Below, in pieces: positions 37,629-46,532 of a stretch of 64,000 nt of DNA; positions within the stretch are counted from its first letter, which is position 1, and each line of letters opens with the position of its first letter. Both the position numbers and the translations under genes were made by a program. The notes beneath the pieces were generated by a model. That model made no database searches. It had not been told where the DNA came from and saw only the letters and a list, made by a program, of their open reading frames with translations. The stretch is from an uncultured Aquimarina sp. (GTDB lineage: Bacteria; Bacteroidota; Bacteroidia; Flavobacteriales; Flavobacteriaceae): NCBI GenBank assembly GCA_947489195.1, contig CANLCT010000002.1, forward strand, positions 102,726-166,725, in the 5' to 3' direction.

Positions 37629-39044
37629 ATGAAAAAATATATAAACAGATATTCATTAATTTTATTAGCTTTTATTTTATTCTCTTGTGAGGATAGATTA
37701 GAAGAAATAGTTCCAGAAGACGATATTATATCATCTTCGCTTTTTGAAACAGAAGTAGGAGCAGCGTCTGCTATAATAGGTATATATAGTACTGCACAGG
37801 ACAAAGATACCTTTGGCGGTACAACCATTGCCATGGATGCTTTTATGGCTGACGATGCAGATTTTGTTGGTAGTTTCACAACGTTTGCTGACGTAGAAGA
37901 CTATGTGACACTTTCTGATAATACTAGTATTGAAGTAGTGTGGCGAGATTTATATCAAGTAATTGGAGCTGCAAATTCAGCAATAAATAATATTCCACTA
38001 AGTCCAGACCCCAATTTTACACAAGATGAGAGAAACCAATTTATTGGAGAGGCCAAATTTTTAAGAGCAATGGCTTATTTGTGGTTAGCAAATTGGTTTT
38101 CTCAGCCTTTCCAGTTCGATAACGGAAATAACGAGTGTGTTCCAATTATTACAGAAGATTTTACAGAGCCTTCACAAGTAAATAATTTTAGAATAGGAAG
38201 AAATACATTAAACGAAGTACATTCATTTATTGAGTCAGATCTGTTGGATGCAATTAGCTTTTTGCCGTCGCGGATTAACAATGTAGGTAGGGCAAGTAAG
38301 GGAGCAGCAATGGCCCTTTTGGCAAGGCTTAAACTATATAGAGAAGAATGGTCTGAAGCCACAAGCTTATCAAACGAGGTTATTGAAGATTCCAATTTTG
38401 TGTTGGCTTTGAATTATGATTTTTACGATCAATTAACCAGTGAGGATATTTTTACAATAATTAATACTACAGATGATAACCAAGATGCTAACATTGCCTT
38501 GTCAGATTTTTTTAACCCTACGGGTACTGGAGGTAGAGGTGATGCTCCTTTTTCGGAAAATTTGTTAGAAGCCTATGATCAAGATACAGATGAAAGATTT
38601 ATCTCTTTGAATCAAACGGGTAATGATGCAAATAGAGAGAGTAAAATTTTCACCTCTAAATACCCTGATGGACAAAATACGAGTGATAACTTTCCAATAC
38701 TTAGAATAACTGAAATGTATTTAATACGAGCAGAAGCTAATTTAAGAGGTTTATCTAGTGTAGGCGCTGAGCCAATTGCAGATATAAATTTATTGAGAGA
38801 AAGAGCAGAATTAGAGCCTTTGACTGGAACTTTAGCTTTAGACCAAATTTTGCTAGAAAAAAGAAAAGAATTAGCATTCGAAGGTCATAGAAGAATGGAT
38901 CTCCTAAGAAATAGGAGAAGTTTAAGACGTCCAGGTATGTTGAATATTGAAGAATCCCAATTTGGAGCAGATAAAACAATACTGCCAATTCCACAGCGAG
39001 ATCGTGACCAAAATTTAGAGTTGAGTCAAAATCAAGGTTACTAG
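37629..39044 (+). CDS. SusD/RagB family nutrient-binding lipoprotein
   Basis: A 471-residue outer-membrane lipoprotein (FILFSC, Cys 20, then EDRLEE) that caps the SusC barrel and binds substrate. Seen: SSLFETEVGAASAIIGIY, the TPR-like region FIGEAKFLRAMAYLWLANWF, then LLARLKLYREEWSEATSLSNEV, and the C-terminal RITEMYLIRAEANLRG with KRKELAFEGHRRMDLLRNRR and PIPQRDRDQNLELSQNQGY, the standard RagB/SusD ending. Paired with the SusC gene 10 bases upstream; the operon ends at the hairpin 39067-39118. Confidence 0.95.
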   Translation: MKKYINRYSLILLAFILFSCEDRLEEIVPEDDIISSSLFETEVGAASAIIGIYSTAQDKDTFGGTTIAMDAFMADDADFVGSFTTFADVEDYVTLSDNTSIEVVWRDLYQVIGAANSAINNIPLSPDPNFTQDERNQFIGEAKFLRAMAYLWLANWFSQPFQFDNGNNECVPIITEDFTEPSQVNNFRIGRNTLNEVHSFIESDLLDAISFLPSRINNVGRASKGAAMALLARLKLYREEWSEATSLSNEVIEDSNFVLALNYDFYDQLTSEDIFTIINTTDDNQDANIALSDFFNPTGTGGRGDAPFSENLLEAYDQDTDERFISLNQTGNDANRESKIFTSKYPDGQNTSDNFPILRITEMYLIRAEANLRGLSSVGAEPIADINLLRERAELEPLTGTLALDQILLEKRKELAFEGHRRMDLLRNRRSLRRPGMLNIEESQFGADKTILPIPQRDRDQNLELSQNQGY

Positions 39045-39066
39045 CAATTGTAAATAAATTATATTT

Positions 39067-39118
39067 AATTGAAAAAAGTAGTATCCTTTTAATTGTAGGG
39101 ATGCTACTTTTTTCAATT
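39067..39118 (+). terminator. Terminator after the first susD
   Basis: Arms 39067-39086 and 39098-39118 pair (AATTGAAAAAAGTAG with CTACTTTTTTCAATT, one G-T) around an 11-base loop, 22 bases past the stop. Confidence 0.75.
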
Positions 39119-39464
39119 CCTTAGAGGGTAACTATTTTAAATAAGATTTTTATTAAAAGTTTCAATTATTACTGTTGAAAATTATATTAACTAAGCTATA
39201 TCTATTTTGAAAAAAGTGAGAAAAGCTGTTAAAATATTTAATGTTAGGAAGTTGATGTATTATAATTTACTCACAATAAAAATCAAATCGTAAATTTTGT
39301 TAAATTTAAAACTATAAAGAAAATCAATAAGCTTATAATTAGCATAAATGTAACTAATTTCAATTTTTTCAGTCTAAATAAGAGTCAATTTATTTTTATT
39401 TTGACGGCATAAGTTTTTTTTGGCTTTTTTGGCATCGTAAAAAAGATAATTAACTCTATAATTC

Positions 39465-40097
39465 TACCGGTGTTGCATAATTTTGTAAGTTTTTTTGTTA
39501 AAATAAATGTTAAAGTTATTGTGCGTGCATAATAAAAATAAATGTTAATTTCTGTCTGAAAAATGAATATTTAAGAATTTTATAGGTGAAAAACTCATAA
39601 ACACTAATTATTATGAGGTCTTTTTTGTTGATCGTTAATATTTTGATTGGTTTTTAAGTTGTAGCTAATTAAAACGTTATAATGTTAAAATTGTAGGAAT
39701 TGGATGATTTGTTTTTGGCTATAAGGGAATAATTGAGTCTCTTTATACTGTCTAATTTTTATTCTTTATCATCATGCACAAAAAAACTACAAAGCTGTTT
39801 ATAGGCTTATTTTTGTTAGTTATCCAAATCACTTTAGCACAAAACCGAACAATAGCAGGTTCGGTAACTGATGATTCAGGGCTACCACTTCCAGGAGCAA
39901 ATGTTTTAATTGAAAACAAGTCGGGAGGTACCGTAACCGATTTTGATGGGAAGTTTGTTATTGAGGTAGCTAATACCGATACATTGGTAATTAGCTATAT
40001 TGGATATGTAACACAAAACATATTAATAGGCGATAAATCGTCTATTAATATTCAATTACTCGAAGATACCGAGTCATTACAAGAGGTTGTTATTACA
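39465..40097 (+). repeat. Duplicated leader, signal-peptide and N-domain block, copy 2
   Basis: Partner of 34290-34920. Both copies have TTGCATAATTTTGTAAGT, then AAATGTTAAAG, GTGCATAA-like text, AAAACGTTATA, TTGGCTA, GTCTCTTTATA and the same bases before the ATG. Small deletions separate the two leaders, so the copy is not recent. Confidence 0.65.
39478..39485 (+). promoter_or_regulatory. -7 element of the second susC operon
   Basis: TAATTTTG at the same distance from the start codon (about 288 bases) as in the first susC operon. Confidence 0.5.
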
Positions 40098-42992
40098 GCC
40101 CAAGGAATTAAACGTGAAAAAAAAGCAATCGGTTATGCGATTACTACATTAAAACCCGAAGAAGTTGAGGACAGACCAGAGGCAGATGTTGCCCGTGTAC
40201 TTAATGGAAAAGTTGCAGGTGTTAATGTAGTTGGAGTGGGAGGAGTTGCTGGTAGTGGTACCAACATTATTATAAGAGGGCAATCTTCAATAACACAGAG
40301 TAACCAAGCCTTGTTTGTTGTAAATGGTGTGCCATTTAATACAGCTACAAATAGTCAAGATACAGATGGTGCTTTTACTGATGGGACAGCCAATACGTCT
40401 AGCCGTTCATTAGATATTGATCCCAATAATATAGCAAATGTTAGTGTGTTAAAAGGATTGGCAGCTACAGTTTTATATGGAGAACAAGGTCGAAATGGAG
40501 TAGTGTTAATTACTACAAAAGATGCCGCAGGGGGAAGTACTGGGAAAAAGATGGAAATAACGCTTTCGCAATCAATATTTGCTAGTGAAATTTCTGGATT
40601 ACCAGATTATCAGAATACCTACGGACAAGGAGGTGGTGGTGAAGCTAATGTAGGTTTTGTTGGGAACTGGGGAGCTCGTTTCGATGAAAATTTAACCGTG
40701 AGAAACCATTTAAGACAACCTCAATTTGCAAGTATATTTCCAGAATTACAAGTAGATGTACCTTACCAAGCCTTTGAAGATAATATTAAAGACTTTTTCA
40801 GAACAGGAATTGCTACAACAACATCCTTAAGTGCTCGAAAATCATCCGAAAATAGTAGTTTTAGTACAAGCTTTTCTCACACAGACGAGGATGGCTTTGT
40901 TCCAGCCAACAACCTTACAAGAACTAACTTTAGTGTTGGTGGGAGTATGAATTTAACAAACAAATTTAAAATTACAGGAGCTTTCAATTTTGCAAGAACC
41001 AATTTTAAAACTCCACCAATTTCAGCTAATAATGGTAACGATGCTGTATCTATTTTTCAACGAACATTATTTTTACCTCGAAACCTTGATATAAATGGTT
41101 TACCTTTCCAAAACCCTGAAGATGGTTCTAATATCTACTATAGAACAGATCAAGAGAATCCGCTTTGGTTAGTACAAAATTCAGGATTTATACAGAGATC
41201 TGATCGTTTTTTTAATTCATTATCAAGCACCTATAGTTTTACTGAAAAAATCGGATTAACTTATAGAGTTGGTTTTGATACCTACACAGAAAGACAAGAC
41301 TACTTTTTTAACAGAGGGGGCGTTTCTAGTCAACAATCTAGAGAGGGATACTTAAGAACAACTTCGGGGACAAATACAACATGGGATCATAGTTTTATTT
41401 TTAATGCCTCTGATATAAGTTTAACAGAAGATTTTCACTTAACAGCAATTGCAGGTTTAAATACACGATCTGAAACTTATGAGCAATTCGGAACCGTAAG
41501 TTCAAACCAAATATCATTTGGATTTTTGAATCACTCAAATTTTGAAACACAAAGTAGTAATGATCCACTAAGAGCTAATGGTACAGTTGATTTCAGCCAA
41601 AGAGAAAATATAATTGGACTTTATGGACAAGCAGAGTTTGATTACGGAAGTTATTTGTTTTTAACTCTTGCAGGTAGAAATGATTGGGGATCAACAGTAG
41701 AACCAGATAATCAGTCTTTATTTTACCCTAGTGTATCTTTATCAGCTATACCTACATCTTTTATTCCAGGTCTTCGATCTGAAGCACTTAACTTTATGAA
41801 ATTTAGATTTGGTTTTGGAACATCAGCAGGTTTTCCAGATCCTTATTTAACACGTCCAACATTAGTGCAAACGCCAAATGCCTTTGGTACTAATGTGACA
41901 AACTCTATTTCAAACAGAATACCTAATCCAGATCTAAAACCAGAAAGACACGAAGAAATCGAAGTAGGTTTGGAAACTACTTTGTGGAAAAACAGAGTTA
42001 ACCTTGATGTTAGTTTATACCGAAGAAATTCAACAGATCAAATTGTAGACAGACCAACTGATGCTTCAACAGGAGGAACTATTATTGCCACAAACATTGG
42101 TGAAATTGTTAATGATGGTATTGAAGTAGGATTAAACTTTTCTCCTTTTAAAGGGAAAAAAGGAGTGCAGTGGAATATGAAAAATATATTTACAGCCTAT
42201 GAAACAACTACAAAAGAGTTAGCAGATGGTTTAGATGAAATCTTAATTGATGGTTTTGCAGGTTTAGGTAATGTGGCTCGTGTAGATGCTCCATTAGGTG
42301 CAATTATTGGTTCTTATGCTATTAGAGATGATGAAGGAAATTATATTGTAGATTCTGCTGATGGAACATTAATTAGTAGTGCAGATCTTGGTTTAAGAGC
42401 CAGAATAATAGGTGATCCAAATCCCGATTGGAAATTATCTACCATAAATTCGGTATCCTACAAAGGTTTTACTTTATCTGCTCAGTTAGAATATACCCAT
42501 GGAGGGGATATCTTTTCAAATACCATCGGTAATTTATTACGGAGAGGGGTAACAAAAGATACGGAAGATAGAGAGCGTACATTTATAATCCCTGGTGTTT
42601 CAGGAAGTATTGTAAATGGAGCACCAGAAGTAGCTAGAGATGCTAGTGGTAATAAAGTGAGAAACATATTTCAGTTAGGTTCAAACGAAGTGTATTTCTT
42701 AAATTTTGCAGATACTAATGATCAATTAATTTTTGATGCTTCTGTATTGCGTTTACGAGAAGTTTCACTTGGATATACAGTTCCTAAAAAGTTTCTTGAA
42801 GGTACACCGTTTGGATCAATGTCCTTTACTGTAGTTGGCCAAAATCTATTCTTTTGGGCACCAAACGTACCTAAGTATACTAATTTTGATCCAGAAACAA
42901 TCAGTACAGGTGTAGGTAATGGGCGTGGTTTAGACTTTCAAACATCACCAAACGCTAGAAAATTCGGGTTTAATTTTAAAACAACATTTTAA
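39774..42992 (+). CDS. SusC/RagA-type TonB-linked outer-membrane protein (second)
   Basis: A 1072-residue importer. The signal peptide and CarboxypepD_reg-like domain are nearly those of the first SusC (DSGLPLPGANVLIENK, VTDFDGKF). From the TonB box SLQEVVITAQGIKREKKAI it differs, and the plug (IIRGQSSITQSNQALFVVNG, VLKGLAATVLYGEQGRNGV) and barrel belong to another SusC subgroup; it ends ARKFGFNFKTTF. The stop and the start of the next gene overlap by one base (TAATG), so translation is probably coupled with the SusD-like gene. Confidence 0.95.
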   Translation: MHKKTTKLFIGLFLLVIQITLAQNRTIAGSVTDDSGLPLPGANVLIENKSGGTVTDFDGKFVIEVANTDTLVISYIGYVTQNILIGDKSSINIQLLEDTESLQEVVITAQGIKREKKAIGYAITTLKPEEVEDRPEADVARVLNGKVAGVNVVGVGGVAGSGTNIIIRGQSSITQSNQALFVVNGVPFNTATNSQDTDGAFTDGTANTSSRSLDIDPNNIANVSVLKGLAATVLYGEQGRNGVVLITTKDAAGGSTGKKMEITLSQSIFASEISGLPDYQNTYGQGGGGEANVGFVGNWGARFDENLTVRNHLRQPQFASIFPELQVDVPYQAFEDNIKDFFRTGIATTTSLSARKSSENSSFSTSFSHTDEDGFVPANNLTRTNFSVGGSMNLTNKFKITGAFNFARTNFKTPPISANNGNDAVSIFQRTLFLPRNLDINGLPFQNPEDGSNIYYRTDQENPLWLVQNSGFIQRSDRFFNSLSSTYSFTEKIGLTYRVGFDTYTERQDYFFNRGGVSSQQSREGYLRTTSGTNTTWDHSFIFNASDISLTEDFHLTAIAGLNTRSETYEQFGTVSSNQISFGFLNHSNFETQSSNDPLRANGTVDFSQRENIIGLYGQAEFDYGSYLFLTLAGRNDWGSTVEPDNQSLFYPSVSLSAIPTSFIPGLRSEALNFMKFRFGFGTSAGFPDPYLTRPTLVQTPNAFGTNVTNSISNRIPNPDLKPERHEEIEVGLETTLWKNRVNLDVSLYRRNSTDQIVDRPTDASTGGTIIATNIGEIVNDGIEVGLNFSPFKGKKGVQWNMKNIFTAYETTTKELADGLDEILIDGFAGLGNVARVDAPLGAIIGSYAIRDDEGNYIVDSADGTLISSADLGLRARIIGDPNPDWKLSTINSVSYKGFTLSAQLEYTHGGDIFSNTIGNLLRRGVTKDTEDRERTFIIPGVSGSIVNGAPEVARDASGNKVRNIFQLGSNEVYFLNFADTNDQLIFDASVLRLREVSLGYTVPKKFLEGTPFGSMSFTVVGQNLFFWAPNVPKYTNFDPETISTGVGNGRGLDFQTSPNARKFGFNFKTTF

Positions 42993-44650
42993 TGAAAAAC
43001 ATATATAAATATAAGGGAAGTGTTTTAATAGGCCTGCTAACAAGTGCTTTAATGTTAGTAACTAGCTGTGAAACATTCGATAGAGATGAGAACTTGCAGA
43101 TTGATCAAAGTGCATTAGATCCAAGTAGGGCAAATATTGATTTAATACTTAATGGTATACAAAATGAATTTGTTAAAGGCTTAAGTGAAAATACTGCTGT
43201 GGCTACTGGAGTACATGTAAGAGCAGCGGAATTTGTGCGTATGCAACACCTATTTGGTACTTATACAGGTCCATTTTCGCTAACAGCAGCCAATATAAAT
43301 GCACTATGGACAGATTTTTATACAGAAACGCTTACTGATATTAGAGCAGTGATTGCCGCCGGAAATGCTTCGGGACAAAGAGGTCATGTAGGTATTGCTA
43401 AGTTAATAGAGGCATATACATTTGTTGTTTTAGTAGATACTTTTGGTGAAGTTCCTTTTACCGAGGCTTTGCAAGGTAGTCAAGGGGTGTTTAATCCTAA
43501 ACCAGATGATGGTGATGTTATTTATGATGCTATGTTCGATTTAATAGAGGAGGCAAAAGCAGATATTTTAGCAGCAAAAGATGCAGACAATCTTCCTGAA
43601 GATTTAATATACGGAGGAGATGCCGATAAATGGATAAAAATGGCCAATACATTAACCTTAAAAATGTTGGTGCAAACTAGGTTAGTAGATACCGATGCTA
43701 AAGCAAAAATTGAAGCTATTTTAAAAGAACCTTTGATTGATTCTAAAGCAGATGATTTTGAATTTAAATATTTAACGGTTAATAGTCCAGTAGATAGCAG
43801 ACACCCGTCTTATATTTTTAATTATGGAACAGGTGGAGCAAACGATTATATGAATAGTTTTTATGTAAATTTATTACTTGATGATAAGGGTTTTGCTGAT
43901 CCTCGATTACGATATTATTTTTACAGGCAAATAGAAGCTAATCCTGAAGGTGATGATTTACCTTGTGCCGATTCGTCTTTACGTCAAAATTTCTGTTCAT
44001 TAGGAAGTTTTTATTGGACAAGAGATCACGGAGATAACGAAGGTGTACCGCCAGATGCATTACGAAGAACTACTTACGGTTTATACCCTGTAGGAGGAGC
44101 TTTTGATGGAGATGACTTTACAACGGTTGCTAATAATAGTGGAGCCGAAGGAGCTGGAATTTTTCCAATAATGCTTTCTTCTTATGTTAAGTTTTTAAGA
44201 GCCGAAGCCGCTTTAATGTTAGATACTTCCGATGATCCTAAAATGATGTTAATGGAAGCTATAAAAGCATCAATGGATAAGGTAATAAACTTTAATACAT
44301 CAGAAGTGGATGCCGCATTTGCTGCAAGCCAGATGGATATTGATAATTATATATCATTTGTAATGACAAAATATGACAATGCAGCCGATCAAACTGCCAG
44401 ATTAGATGTTATTATGGAGGAATATTATATAGCATTGTGGGGTAACGGATACGAGGCATGGAATAATTATAGAAGAACAAGCATGCCAAGCGCTTTACTT
44501 ACAGATGCAGCATCAATATTGCCATCACCAGGTGATTTTCCTAGATCATTTATTTATCCAGCAGCTGCTCTTAATTTAAATACATCCTTAGAAGAAAAAG
44601 GTGTTATTGAAAGAGTGTTCTGGGATAGAAATGAAAATCCAATAAACTAA
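42992..44650 (+). CDS. SusD-like lipoprotein (SusD/RagB superfamily, SusD_like_2 type)
   Basis: A 552-residue lipoprotein (LMLVTSC, Cys 26) that should cap the second SusC. Seen: ILNGIQNEFVKGLS near residue 50, IAKLIEAYTFVVLVDTFGEVPFTEAL, then KWIKMANTLTLKMLVQTRLVD, the polar mid-region FNYGTGGANDYMNSFYVN, and the C-terminal YVKFLRAEAALM and YYIALWGNGYEAWNNYRR with LNLNTSLEEKGVI. These are the marks of the SusD-like class that pairs with SusCs carrying the GIKREKKAIGYA box. Overlaps its susC by one base. Confidence 0.92.
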   Translation: MKNIYKYKGSVLIGLLTSALMLVTSCETFDRDENLQIDQSALDPSRANIDLILNGIQNEFVKGLSENTAVATGVHVRAAEFVRMQHLFGTYTGPFSLTAANINALWTDFYTETLTDIRAVIAAGNASGQRGHVGIAKLIEAYTFVVLVDTFGEVPFTEALQGSQGVFNPKPDDGDVIYDAMFDLIEEAKADILAAKDADNLPEDLIYGGDADKWIKMANTLTLKMLVQTRLVDTDAKAKIEAILKEPLIDSKADDFEFKYLTVNSPVDSRHPSYIFNYGTGGANDYMNSFYVNLLLDDKGFADPRLRYYFYRQIEANPEGDDLPCADSSLRQNFCSLGSFYWTRDHGDNEGVPPDALRRTTYGLYPVGGAFDGDDFTTVANNSGAEGAGIFPIMLSSYVKFLRAEAALMLDTSDDPKMMLMEAIKASMDKVINFNTSEVDAAFAASQMDIDNYISFVMTKYDNAADQTARLDVIMEEYYIALWGNGYEAWNNYRRTSMPSALLTDAASILPSPGDFPRSFIYPAAALNLNTSLEEKGVIERVFWDRNENPIN

Positions 44651-44659
44651 ACGAAGCAA

Positions 44660-45583
44660 ATGATGAAAGTATTAGATTTAAAAAAAATAGCAGTATTGAT
44701 CACAAGTGCATTTTTACTTGTAGCTTGTGATGAAGGAGACAAAGATAATTTTGATGATTTTGGCGAGTCTGGAATCATTAATAATATCGAAATAGTCGAA
44801 GGAACACAAACTTTTATTGATGTTGTTGGTATAGGTAATGGCGAGTCAACTACCTTACAATTTACGGCAAATACCTTTTTTGGTTCCCCAGTTGAAAATG
44901 ATGTAATAGCTATTTACAGAAAAGCTGCGGTATTAGACAAAGATGGTGAAATTGTTGAACCAGCAGCAGTATATAGCGCTACCATATTAGAAAATGTAAG
45001 TTTGCCAGATACATTTACTATTACTACAGATGATATTGTAAATACATTTAGCGAATTAACAATGTTGACTGATATAAAATTTAGAGATGAGTTAAGCCTT
45101 GCTGTAAGCTCAACACGATCTGATGGTTTGGTATTTGATATATTTAACCCAGATGGTTCATTAAATATAAAAGCAGATATTATTAACGATAATGATTTTA
45201 ATACCTTTATATCTTTTCCTGTTTCATGTCCTTCAGGTTTAGCGGGAGATTATGTAGCTACTATTACAGAATCTAGTGACCCATTAGGAGATTTTGTTGC
45301 AACAAAAGATGTAACTATTTCTGAAGTATCGTCAGGTAGATTTAATATAAGTGATGTTACAGGTGAGGTACTTGGAGTAGAAATTGTTATGCAGTTTACA
45401 GATCAGTGCGAAATAATTACAGTAGTAGAACCTTCAATAAGTTTCCCCGCTCAAGTAATTTTTACAGATAGAGGATCTTCATTAGATAGTGATACAGGTG
45501 TGCTTACGTTTAATTTAGCATTCAAATCAGGATCTTGCTGTAGAGTAGGAACAACATTTACGTTAGTATTAACTCCAAAGTAA
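44660..45583 (+). CDS. Lipoprotein of the second SusCD operon, function unknown
   Basis: A 307-residue lipoprotein (LLVAC, Cys 23, then DEGDKDN, an export-type acidic tail). Two beta-rich halves are suggested: about residues 40-165 with EGTQTFIDVVGIGNGESTTL, and about 190-307 with CPSGLAGDYVATITES, and FKSGSCCRVGTTFTLVLTPK at the end. It follows the SusD-like gene by 9 bases and closes the operon, so it is probably a surface accessory of that importer, comparable in position with SusE/SusF but without clear sequence match. Confidence 0.7.
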   Translation: MMKVLDLKKIAVLITSAFLLVACDEGDKDNFDDFGESGIINNIEIVEGTQTFIDVVGIGNGESTTLQFTANTFFGSPVENDVIAIYRKAAVLDKDGEIVEPAAVYSATILENVSLPDTFTITTDDIVNTFSELTMLTDIKFRDELSLAVSSTRSDGLVFDIFNPDGSLNIKADIINDNDFNTFISFPVSCPSGLAGDYVATITESSDPLGDFVATKDVTISEVSSGRFNISDVTGEVLGVEIVMQFTDQCEIITVVEPSISFPAQVIFTDRGSSLDSDTGVLTFNLAFKSGSCCRVGTTFTLVLTPK

Positions 45584-45617
45584 AATTTGATTTATAAAAA
45601 TATAGTTTAGTTAAGTT

Positions 45618-45652
45618 AAAAGGGTAACAATTAGTTTGTTATCCTTTTTTTT
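45618..45652 (+). terminator. Terminator of the second SusCD operon
   Basis: Stem AAAAGGGTAACAA pairs with TTGTTATCCTTTT (one G-T) around a 5-base loop, followed by a T run; 35 bases past the stop. Confidence 0.75.
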
Positions 45653-45783
45653 GATGTGATTTCTTGTTTCTTTCTTACAATTAAATCAACAGCTAGTTTA
45701 ACTGTAAGAATCAACTTTCTTTTGTTTATGAATTCTATGGAAATCAATAAATAATGAAGTTAATCTCTAATAAAATGATAAAT

Positions 45784-45791
45784 TATTTTTG
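45784..45791 (+). promoter_or_regulatory. Possible -7 element before the lipoprotein toxin
   Basis: TATTTTTG fits TAnnTTTG, about 120 bases before the ATG; no -33 TTG at the usual spacing. Confidence 0.25.
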
Positions 45792-45911
45792 TATTCATTA
45801 AAAATGTGTTTTGTAGGAAATAAAGTCTTTTAATTTGCTGTAAATATGTTGATTGTAATTTACTTTTAATATGATAGTTTTAAATAAATATATAACCAAC
45901 TTAAATTAATT

Positions 45912-46532
45912 ATGAAAGACAATTTAAAAAAAGTAATGTTTTTGGTAGTAGGTTTTTTTCTTTTTACAACCTTTACCAATTGTGAAAAAGAGACACTTTT
46001 ATTACCTGAAAATAAAAAAGAGATTAATTCTGCACCAGCAGATTTACAAGTGTTAACTGATTTAAATAGTATTCCCGAATTAAATGACTATGTGTCTGGG
46101 ATTGTAGATCAAGAGTCCACAATAGTGTTTAGAAAGAGTAGTATCACTAAAGCTCAAAAAACACTATCTAGTATTGATGTAATCAACACTACAAATGTAG
46201 CCTGGGTTGATAATGGCGAAAATTTACGGTATAGTTTTTTAGTAAAAGATACAGAAAAAGCAACTTTGTTGTTAGTTGTTGATAAAGATAAGCAAGACGA
46301 TCATTTAAGTTCATTTTATGCTAAATTAAATAAGAAAGAAGGTGAGTATGCTTCTTACGAGTATTATGCAGAAAAACCTAGTAAATCCATAATTAATGCT
46401 ACAAGTAAGAGAACTAATGTTGAGTATGATTGTGTAGCACCAACTACTCCTGGATCTGGAGGAGGAGGCTCTGGAGGTAAAGATGCACCATTCCAACACC
46501 TAATAAGCCTAGAGATCCTAATCCAGGTTTAG
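45912..46532 (+). CDS. N-terminal part of a lipoprotein-anchored polymorphic toxin (frameshifted)
   Basis: A 206-residue frame that begins as an SPII lipoprotein (TTFTNC, Cys 24, then EKETLLL) and has a domain of about 130 residues (LQVLTDLNSIPELNDYVSG, FRKSSITKAQKTLSSI, KDTEKATLLLVVDKDKQDD). It then enters a Gly/Ser/Pro linker, APTTPGSGGGGSGGKDAP, typical before a toxin. Downstream of about 46490 its frame gives unrelated residues (FQHLISLEILIQV) and stops, while the -1 frame continues the proline-rich linker as IPTPNKPRDPNPG. One missing base near 46490 therefore splits what was one gene of about 733 residues running to 48112. Confidence 0.75.
   Translation: MKDNLKKVMFLVVGFFLFTTFTNCEKETLLLPENKKEINSAPADLQVLTDLNSIPELNDYVSGIVDQESTIVFRKSSITKAQKTLSSIDVINTTNVAWVDNGENLRYSFLVKDTEKATLLLVVDKDKQDDHLSSFYAKLNKKEGEYASYEYYAEKPSKSIINATSKRTNVEYDCVAPTTPGSGGGGSGGKDAPFQHLISLEILIQV

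Larger units (their letters stand above)
39045..39773. other. Intergenic region between the two SusCD loci
   Basis: About 730 bases. It holds the terminator of the first operon (39067-39118) and, from about 39465, the duplicated leader of the second susC. Between 39119 and 39464 I see only AT-rich DNA without a supported gene. Confidence 0.5.
45584..45911. other. Intergenic region between the second SusCD operon and the toxin gene
   Basis: About 330 AT-rich bases with the operon terminator at the left and a TATTTTTG element at 45784-45791. No gene is seen. Confidence 0.45.
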
